Below are positions 36,801-41,891 of a DNA stretch of 41,891 nucleotides, one piece after another. Both the position numbers and the translations under genes were made by a program. The notes beneath the pieces are model-generated. The model had not been told where the DNA came from. It made no database searches and saw only the letters and a program-made list of their open reading frames with translations. The stretch lies in NCBI GenBank assembly GCA_001803395.1, contig MHBU01000033.1, forward strand, positions 9,445 to 51,335, read 5' to 3'. The stretch is from Methylotenera sp. RIFCSPLOWO2_02_FULL_45_14. Its GTDB lineage: Bacteria > Pseudomonadota > Gammaproteobacteria > Burkholderiales > Methylophilaceae. Every line of letters begins with the position of its first letter. Position 1 is the stretch's first letter.

Positions 36801-37024
36801 TGCGCGACATTACCGAAGACCCAGAAGATAAGGCCATCGTCACCGCCATCATCAGCTTGGCGAATAGCCTTGGTATGCAAACCATTGCCGAAGGCGTTGA
36901 AACTTCAGAGCAACTGGCGTTTCTGCGTTTACAGGGTTGTAACGAAGTGCAGGGGTATTACTTTAGCAAACCATTGCCGGTCGATCAGTTCGAGGCGTAT
37001 GTGCGGGGCCAGAGAGAAGTCTGA
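33875..37024 (+). CDS. GAF/PAS-GGDEF-EAL cyclic-di-GMP protein
   Basis: 1049 residues. Order: a divergent GAF-like region (about 1-145), a coiled-coil (about 145-190, NERIQRGSDELEARVKQRT), GAF (about 195-360), two PAS domains with PAC tails (about 365-500 and 505-625, each ending in a DITERK motif), GGDEF (about 640-795; intact GGDEF at 701-705) and EAL (about 810-1045; EAL at 828-830, DDFGTGYSS and the AEGVET loop present). Both catalytic signatures are intact, so it could make and break c-di-GMP. No membrane segment: a soluble sensor. It follows the MEDS gene closely, likely one operon. Confidence 0.92.
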   Translation: MPTTDAQSIALGKLLLIQHALEVLPNETSIASFLCRSFSTIPGVKDVHVCIRGVLTPDDAMYRDLCRACEDCRENGSPLATPPSIKLFMLRTSHQVYGALFLSFDNEDQFTFCQPYLANTANTVATLLESRDHVHQLHVANERIQRGSDELEARVKQRTADLLRANEELQREMSERKVVEEKNQRLTQLYAALSQCNEAIVRCTLEAELFPQICRIAVESGGMKMAWIGLVDEASQRVKPVAFYGEGAEYLEGIQISTDADDPSGRGPGGTAIRENRPFWCQDFQHDPALTPWHERGVRFGWGSAAALPLLRNGVGIGVFVLYADEVNAFDEAARNLLVEMAIDISFALDNFAREAERMQAEGALADSKNLLKAIIDTAPMRIFWKDKELRYLGCNPSFAKDAGEAEPADLLGKDDYQLGWQEQAELYRADDRQVMDTGIPRLSYDEPQTTSDGKTIWLRTSKVPLHDAENKMIGVLGVYEDITERKLTEIVLQHSEDNLNRAQAVAHVGSWHLDVNTNRLEWSAETNRILGIPRQETIDLDTMISAIHPDDREMVLKSWNEALAGAAYDVEHRVVVDGETRWVRERAEIERDYQDRPISGIGTVQDITERKQAEERIQLLAYFDQLTGLPNWTLFNDRINHALSMAQRSNVPLSVLYLDLDQFKNINDTLGHRIGDALLIEVAKRLKSAVREEDTLSRQGGDEFVLVLPGTDADGAAHVAEKLLEAVAHAYQIEQYELNITISIGIAMYPSDGADFESLYKCVDVAMYRAKRDGRNTYRFFTQEMQTHSARTLQLENALRHALERDQLRLHYQPQVSLHDGRIIGAEALLRWQHPELGAVSPAEFIPIAEASGQILQIGEWVLRSAVHQLKSWMDSGIEPMIIAVNLSAVQFRHPRLPELVTQILAETKLPPQYLELELTEGVAMDDPLRAIAVMDDLHERGVRMSIDDFGTGYSSLSYLKRFQVYKLKIDQSFVRDITEDPEDKAIVTAIISLANSLGMQTIAEGVETSEQLAFLRLQGCNEVQGYYFSKPLPVDQFEAYVRGQREV

Positions 37025-37127
37025 GAACTGCAAGGTTGGATAATCAGCGGGAATGTGTGAGCCTCGAACGGCGGTCGAAAGTTGCAGTTTACAAGCATCG
37101 TTAATCCTCCTCGTTACCCAATGACTA

Positions 37128-37146
37128 GAGTCAAATTACTTGACTC
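37128..37146. terminator. Hairpin after the GGDEF/EAL gene
   Basis: GAGTCAA (37128-37134) and TTGACTC (37140-37146) form a 7-bp stem with an ATTAC loop about 100 bases past the stop. No T-tract follows, so termination is uncertain. Confidence 0.35.
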
Positions 37147-37245
37147 GTCTGCGCGCAATTTATTGATTTTTATAATGCAGAAAGTGCATTCTTGTGGACT
37201 TCGTGCCTGAATGGCGTGATGGAGGGGAGGATATCTTAGCACGTA

Positions 37246-37500
37246 AAAGTGGGGTATATGCAAGCGTACCCCCAAACATACCCCAGTTAAATGCAGGATT
37301 ATGGAGGTAAACTTTGGACAAGTGAGGACAAAAAACCAATAAAAAACCCGCACTTATGCGGGTTCTCTATAATTACCTAGACTAACTAGGAATGGTAATT
37401 GGTGGGAAAGAGTCAACCAAACATGTTCTTGCAAGCCTTTATCTACATGGGTTTAAGTATTTATTAAAAATATGTTACCCCTAAAGTTACCCCAAACATC
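37246..37500. repeat. Clustered TACCCC repeats, possible integration-site remnant
   Basis: Four copies of a TACCCC core, three followed by A-rich sequence: TACCCCCAAACAT (near 37265), ATACCCC (near 37277), GTTACCCCTAAA (near 37477) and GTTACCCCAAACAT (near 37486). GGGGTA/TACCCC also form a small dyad at about 37251-37271. Similar repeats are found beside tyrosine integrase genes of genomic islands, but there is no integrase or tRNA here. The 37025-37601 stretch has no supportable gene. Confidence 0.35.
37345..37364 (-). terminator. Intrinsic terminator for minus-strand transcription
   Basis: AACCCGCA (37345-37352) and TGCGGGTT (37357-37364) form a perfect 8-bp stem with a CTTA loop. Read on the minus strand it is followed by a T-tract. 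No minus-strand gene is found upstream of it (37365-37698), so it may be left from a lost gene. Confidence 0.7.
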
Positions 37501-37601
37501 TTAAACTCTTCGAAACTTTGCCTAATCCTCAGCATTAATTCTACTCTAATACATATTTAGAATACAGCGCATATTTGAATTCATGTTCATTAATTATAAT
37601 A

Positions 37602-37687
37602 GTTCACGTTACGTGAACGGTAAATATAATTGAACAAAAGTATTGACTGTGATGTTCAGTTTGATGTAATGTTCACGTAACGTGAAC
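37602..37687 (+). promoter_or_regulatory. Promoter with two palindromic operators for the AbiE pair
   Basis: GTTCACGTTACGTGAAC (37602-37618) and GTTCACGTAACGTGAAC (37671-37687) are perfect 17-bp palindromes differing only in the centre base, 69 bp apart centre to centre. Between them lie TTGACT (37643-37648) and TGTAAT (37665-37670), a plausible -35/-10 pair with 16-bp spacing. The second palindrome covers the likely transcription start, 11 bases before the antitoxin ATG. This is consistent with autorepression by an AbiEi-type antitoxin, which is known to bind inverted repeats in its own promoter. Confidence 0.8.
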
Positions 37688-37698
37688 AAGAGTATTAA

Positions 37699-38769
37699 AT
37701 GAACGAAATGGAATTACATAACATTAAAGATAAAGACATGCTTGATCAGGCGATAGATGCCCTGAGGCAAACTGCTGGATTGGATATTGAAGTTGTTCAG
37801 TATGAGCCAACAGCTACGCACGCACGTGCAGATGCGCATATCAAAATTGCGCATAACAACAAAAATTACGCTTTTGTAGTTGAAGTTAAAAATGTTGATC
37901 GTTTTGCTACAGTTGCCCAGGTTAAACATCAGCTAGAAGAGTTTAACCAAGCACCATTACTAATTGCACCCAAACTGACAGATGCGGCCGCAGATAATTG
38001 CAAAGAGCTAGGGCTTAACTTTATTGACTTGGCAGGTAACGCTTACATTAATACACCAGATTTCTTCATTTTGATAAAGGGTCAAAAACTAGATCAATAT
38101 CAAAATAACCCGATGAACTATTTCAAAGGTGGCAAAGCACTTACGCCAACCAACCTGCGCATGGTGTTTGCGTTGCTGTGTAATACTGATATGTTAAATG
38201 CACCTTACCGTGAAATTGCCAAAGTGGCAGGCATTGCACTGGGTGCAGTAGGTTGGGGTTTTAATGACCTAGCCGCAAGAGCGCTCACCCTTGGGGATGG
38301 TAAGAAAAACAATCGTGTACTGATTCAGCAAGAAAAGCTCATTCAGGAATGGGTGACAAACTACCCAATTAAATTGCGCCCCAAATTAAACCCAAGACGG
38401 TTCAAGGCAAATAATTTGGATTGGTGGAAAAATCTTGATGTTAAGAAATACGAAGCCCAATGGGGCGGCGAAGTGGCGGCTGATAGGCTTACACATTACC
38501 TAAAACCAAACTTTTACACTTTGTACTTGCATGGCAAGGAGTTCAAGAAAAATATGAACAAGCTGATTGTTGAAAATAGGCTTGTGCCAGATCCCAATGG
38601 CGATATTGAGTTATTAGAAGCTTTTTGGGATTTTGATGACGCTGACTTTTTACCAGAGGTTGTACCAACTTTACTGGTCTACGCAGACCTTATTGCAAGC
38701 AATGATCCACGCAACTTAGAGACGGCAAAAATGATTTATGACAGGTTAATTCAACATGCAAATAATTAA
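37699..38769 (+). CDS. Type IV toxin-antitoxin AbiEi-family antitoxin (COG4861-like)
   Basis: 356 residues. The N-terminal ~120 residues look like a restriction-nuclease fold: Asp45 and VVEVKN (Glu62-x-Lys64) give a D...ExK pattern, followed by GLNFIDLAGNAYI. Then a winged-helix region (about 148-200; TPTNLRMVFALLCN, YREIAKVAGIALGAVGWG) that could bind the palindromes upstream, and a C-terminal domain with LYLHGKEFKKNMNKL and TLLVYADLIAS. The family is annotated as AbiEi-like antitoxin or transcriptional regulator. It overlaps the toxin gene by 14 bases. ATG 37699 is chosen; an ATG at 37708 is also possible. Nuclease activity of this type of antitoxin is untested here. Confidence 0.8.
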   Translation: MNEMELHNIKDKDMLDQAIDALRQTAGLDIEVVQYEPTATHARADAHIKIAHNNKNYAFVVEVKNVDRFATVAQVKHQLEEFNQAPLLIAPKLTDAAADNCKELGLNFIDLAGNAYINTPDFFILIKGQKLDQYQNNPMNYFKGGKALTPTNLRMVFALLCNTDMLNAPYREIAKVAGIALGAVGWGFNDLAARALTLGDGKKNNRVLIQQEKLIQEWVTNYPIKLRPKLNPRRFKANNLDWWKNLDVKKYEAQWGGEVAADRLTHYLKPNFYTLYLHGKEFKKNMNKLIVENRLVPDPNGDIELLEAFWDFDDADFLPEVVPTLLVYADLIASNDPRNLETAKMIYDRLIQHANN

Positions 38770-39628
38770 GCCCATCAAACCAGTAGACGTGCTAACCGTT
38801 GAGATTGCACATGAAATTGAAAAGGTGAGTAAAACGCTAGGGTTAGAGTTACTGCTGGTTGGCGCTCAGGCAAAAGTAATTTTGCTTGAAAATATACATG
38901 GCTTAAACCCTGGCCGCGCAACAGGCGATATTGATTTTGCGTTTGTTGTTGAAAGCTGGGATCAATATAACCAAATTAAGCAAAACTTAGTTGCCACTGG
39001 CAAATTTAGGGAGCTTCCCAAAGAAAAGCAGAGACTGCTCTATAAATCCAGCTTAATTGAGCATGAGTTTATTGTAGACATTATCCCATTTGGTGCCGTG
39101 CAAGACGCTAAAAATAGAATCGCATGGCCACCTGAGATGGATGTAGTGATGAGCGTAAGTGGTTATCAAGAGGCGCTTGAGTCTGCACTATTGGTAGAGC
39201 TAGATATAGATTTAGCTATAAAAGTGGTCTCGCTGGCTGGGCTAGCAATATTGAAGATATTTGCATGGTCAGAGCGAGGAACAACTACCAAAAACAAAGA
39301 CGCACTTGATTTGCTGACACTGCTGCTCACTTATCGTGAAGCAGGCAATAAAGAAACGATTTATGAAGTATTGCCGCCAGAAGTTATGGAGGCTGTAGAT
39401 CACAACCCTGAACAAATGGGGGCTTGGCTACTTGGTTATGACGTAGCAGCAATTTCAGGTGCTGATACAAATGAAGCAATTACGGTGCTAATAGAAAACA
39501 AAAAAGATAGCCTAGCTCTGCAAATGGCCAAATCACAATCTGGCAATGAAAATGCTTTGGATGTTGCTGAAGCTTTGTTATCAAGTTTCACGCAAGGCAT
39601 TCAACACGCTAATACAAAGAAAAATTAA
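38756..39628 (+). CDS. AbiEii-family nucleotidyltransferase toxin
   Basis: 290 residues. The nucleotidyltransferase core is ELLLVGAQAK then GRATGDIDFAF (Asp58 and Asp60 as metal ligands), with a third acidic position in FIVDIIPFG. LKIFAWSERG and NKDALDLLTLL match the later lysine/aspartate motifs of AbiEii/AbiGii toxins, which inhibit growth as NTP transferases and can abort phage infection. The C-terminal ~90 residues are helical with no motif. The start overlaps the antitoxin gene by 14 bases, so translation is coupled. Antitoxin-first order fits AbiE systems. Confidence 0.85.
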   Translation: MQIIKPIKPVDVLTVEIAHEIEKVSKTLGLELLLVGAQAKVILLENIHGLNPGRATGDIDFAFVVESWDQYNQIKQNLVATGKFRELPKEKQRLLYKSSLIEHEFIVDIIPFGAVQDAKNRIAWPPEMDVVMSVSGYQEALESALLVELDIDLAIKVVSLAGLAILKIFAWSERGTTTKNKDALDLLTLLLTYREAGNKETIYEVLPPEVMEAVDHNPEQMGAWLLGYDVAAISGADTNEAITVLIENKKDSLALQMAKSQSGNENALDVAEALLSSFTQGIQHANTKKN

Positions 39629-39631
39629 AAA

Positions 39632-41836
39632 CTAAATTACAATAGCGTTATACTCAGCTTCAGATAAGGCAAATTTTGAGTCGATAAGTTTGACCTCATC
39701 AAATTTTAGGTTATAGAGTTTGTATACCATCTTATCTAATTGTTGTTCTAAGTGCTCCGTAGACTTATTTTCAATTTTACTCTCTAATATCTGATCAACA
39801 ATTTGAATAAATACCGCTTGATTTACAGCGTGGCGATCCAATTTTATGATCGGAAGTTTTTTTGCGTCATCAGGATAAAAATGCAGGCCTTCACTCTGAA
39901 AGTTTCTGAAGTACCAGTTAATTAAATTTGAATTTAACAGTGACAATACAAATTTATGCTCATACATTTTAGATAAGTTTAGATCAGTATTTTGCACACA
40001 TGACTTTGCAGTGGTATGTTCTGCATTTACTAGCAAATCCGCCCTCACACAATTAATTACTGTGTGGCTGTTATACAAACCATCGGCATCAATAGTAAAC
40101 CTCAATTGATCTGATACGACGTTTATAAACATAATTTTTATATTTTCGAATAACTCCTTAAACATAGAGTTGTAATGTTCTCTTGGTTGATAATTTAACC
40201 AACCAGTTTGCTTGTGCTTGTATCTATTAATATCCTTACCTTCAACAAAAGGTTTGTAGCTCGGCAGTGGCGAGTCACTCACGTAAGTGTCTTTTTTACC
40301 CCCATTTACTTTATTGTTTAGCCTTGCCCCATAAGCAACCAGATAAATTGATTCAAAATTTATGGAAATTTCATCTATTCTGTTTTTCAAAGGTAATAAA
40401 TGAAAAATTTCTTTAGTTTCCAACCGACACTTATTTAGTAATAAAAAGTTGTTCTGATTCAAATAGCTAATTTTAAAGTTGCTTGTTTCAAAATCGCTAA
40501 TAGAGTTTAACTTAACAATTTGAGTTCTTTTATCATTCGGAATGATTTGCTGTACAGATAGAATTATATTTTTAACAGTCGCAGAATCAAAAACCATAAA
40601 ACTTGTTAAATCAACAAGTTTACTTATAAAGGTATTGTTAATTAGGTAGTTTCTCATTGCTTCAGCATAATTTTGATTCGTAAATGCATAAGGAATAATG
40701 AAGCTTAAGATACCCTTTGATTTTAAGATACTTGTACATCTTTCAATAAAACCAACATAGATATCTGCTCGACCTTGAATATGTTTATATCTTTCAAATA
40801 AATATTTTTTTGTGGTAGGGTCTAGATTTTCTACGTTAATATAAGGTGGGTTGCCAATCACAATGTCAAAACCAACTTTTTCAGCAACCTCTTTATTCAT
40901 GACTTCAGCAAAATTCAATTGCCAGTCAAAAAAAGCTAGCGCGGCATCAGGAGTGGTTTTAAGTGTTTCTAACTGAGAAATTTGGCTTAACCAGCCTTGA
41001 GTTTGCAAGTAAAGCTCAGTTTGGGCAACAAAGTTTTTTTGGCTTAGAGTGGCTGTTTTGCGCGGAGGCTGTTTAAGCCCTTGGCTTTCTATCATTAAAT
41101 TTAGCTGGTTAATTAGCAGTTCAATTTTTAGGTTGCGGATTTGAGTGGCGTGGTCTTTTTTACGCGTGCTCGGGTTAAAAAAATCTTTTTGCAAGCTGCT
41201 GAGTTGTTTAAGAATGGTTTGTATGCTTTTTGCTTCTTCTGCGCCAAACAAGCCATGATTATTTGGCTTAATGTCCCAATCAATCTCAATGACGTCATCT
41301 CCCAGCTTACTAATTAAGCTATTGCCGACTACAATTTTATAATCTAAATTTGGCAAAGCCTGTGGTGCTGGTTCATCCACTACCAAACTAAGCCAAAAGC
41401 GTAAACGCGCAATATCTACTGCACCGCGTTCAATATCCACTCCATAAATACTGTTTTGAATAATATTGAGTTTTACTTTGGCTGGTTCGAAGCTATTTAA
41501 ATCTCCAAGCATAAAGTTATGAATGGTTTGCTTTGCGGTAAAAATTTCTTGCAATAAGCCCATGGGGAAAGCACCTGAGCCAATTGCAGGGTCGCATATT
41601 TTTACAGCATCTAATGATGTATTAAAGTTATCCGCATGTTCAATAACAGCCTGTTTGTCATCATCGCTTAATTGCTTTTTGAGTAGCTTTTCAATCAAAC
41701 TACGGTTGATCATTTTGCCAGTGGATTGTCCAGGTTGTGCAATCTCTAATACACCTTGCCCAGTGCGCCCTTCATTGACCGATATAAAGCTTGCTTGCTG
41801 TGAGTTATCAAAACTAATAAAAGTATCTTGTTGCAC
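39632..41836 (-). CDS. Eco57I/TaqI-type N6-adenine DNA methyltransferase, probably incomplete
   Basis: 734 residues from GTG 41836. SAM motif I is ICDPAIGSGAFPMG (near residues 80-93) and the catalytic motif IV is GNPPY (328-332), as in Eco57I-type enzymes that methylate adenine; the C-terminal ~250 residues (VAYGARLNNKVNGG, PFVEGKDINRY, FYPDDAKKLPIIKL) look like a target-recognition domain. Type IIG enzymes normally carry 200-500 more residues with nuclease and helical parts before motif I, missing here. In-frame upstream sequence meets a TAA at 41864-41866, and another frame stays open to the window edge, so a frameshift or truncation is likely. It is convergent with the AbiE pair, three bases between the stops. 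AT-rich. Confidence 0.85.
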   Translation of the reverse strand: MQQDTFISFDNSQQASFISVNEGRTGQGVLEIAQPGQSTGKMINRSLIEKLLKKQLSDDDKQAVIEHADNFNTSLDAVKICDPAIGSGAFPMGLLQEIFTAKQTIHNFMLGDLNSFEPAKVKLNIIQNSIYGVDIERGAVDIARLRFWLSLVVDEPAPQALPNLDYKIVVGNSLISKLGDDVIEIDWDIKPNNHGLFGAEEAKSIQTILKQLSSLQKDFFNPSTRKKDHATQIRNLKIELLINQLNLMIESQGLKQPPRKTATLSQKNFVAQTELYLQTQGWLSQISQLETLKTTPDAALAFFDWQLNFAEVMNKEVAEKVGFDIVIGNPPYINVENLDPTTKKYLFERYKHIQGRADIYVGFIERCTSILKSKGILSFIIPYAFTNQNYAEAMRNYLINNTFISKLVDLTSFMVFDSATVKNIILSVQQIIPNDKRTQIVKLNSISDFETSNFKISYLNQNNFLLLNKCRLETKEIFHLLPLKNRIDEISINFESIYLVAYGARLNNKVNGGKKDTYVSDSPLPSYKPFVEGKDINRYKHKQTGWLNYQPREHYNSMFKELFENIKIMFINVVSDQLRFTIDADGLYNSHTVINCVRADLLVNAEHTTAKSCVQNTDLNLSKMYEHKFVLSLLNSNLINWYFRNFQSEGLHFYPDDAKKLPIIKLDRHAVNQAVFIQIVDQILESKIENKSTEHLEQQLDKMVYKLYNLKFDEVKLIDSKFALSEAEYNAIVI

Positions 41837-41891
41837 CTGATAGTTTTTGCTGTTGGCGCGCGTTTAAAACTGACCAGCTGCGCGTGTTGAA

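Noticed and set aside
37370-37600. Possible tRNA or tmRNA end that would serve as an attachment site
   Set aside because: No T-loop sequence, acceptor stem or CCA end could be folded from either strand.

Overview
The window reads as chromosomal DNA of a betaproteobacterium, most likely in or near the Methylophilaceae (methylotrophs such as Methylotenera or Methylophilus). This is inferred from the housekeeping gene order (miaB, ybeZ, ybeY, corC, lnt, glyQ, glyS, gmhB, plsC, ygjP-type protease), the protein sequences, the MEDS sensory domain known from methylotrophs, and moderate base composition with GC-richer patches. No rRNA, tRNA or CRISPR array was found.

Layout. 1-3944 (minus strand): an arsenic-metabolism operon of the arsenosugar type, with two small glycosyltransferase-like proteins, the arsenite methyltransferase ArsM and a radical SAM enzyme, followed by the start of a TVP38/TMEM64 membrane protein cut by the window edge. 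4189-7800: accessory patch with a nested inverted repeat, a fatty-acid hydroxylase/sterol desaturase family protein, a membrane protein gene directly followed by a TIR-domain gene, and a REP-associated tyrosine transposase (RAYT) flanked by REP hairpins. 7824-11171: DUF3047 protein, GC-rich lipoprotein, and periplasmic MsrA/MsrB methionine sulfoxide reductases. 11172-14256: repeats, a cold-shock/DUF1294 membrane protein, a zinc-finger protein, ilvE, and a Sco1/SenC copper chaperone.

14289-26443 (minus strand) is the conserved core: miaB-ybeZ-psiE-ybeY-corC, then an interruption by mscL (plus strand) and a small secreted protein, then lnt-glyQ-glyS-gmhB-plsC-metalloprotease. These genes cover tRNA modification, rRNA/ribosome maturation, lipoprotein acylation, glycyl-tRNA synthesis, LPS heptose precursors and phospholipid synthesis. 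26540-30985: cysG (siroheme), an EnvZ/OmpR-type two-component pair and a secreted EF-hand protein.

31500-41891 is a second accessory region: a Fic-domain pseudogene with two nonsense codons and an 8-bp duplication frameshift, operator-like repeats upstream of it, uncertain small ORFs, a GC-richer MEDS-sensor gene paired with a 1049-residue GAF/PAS/GGDEF/EAL protein, a stretch with TACCCC repeats resembling an integration-site remnant, a type IV AbiE toxin-antitoxin pair behind two perfect 17-bp palindromic operators, and a convergent Eco57I-like DNA methyltransferase whose upstream part appears out of frame or missing at the window edge. The strongest candidates for unstudied biology are the membrane/TIR gene pair (5567-6852), the AbiE pair whose antitoxin carries a nuclease-like D...ExK signature, and the nested inverted-repeat elements.
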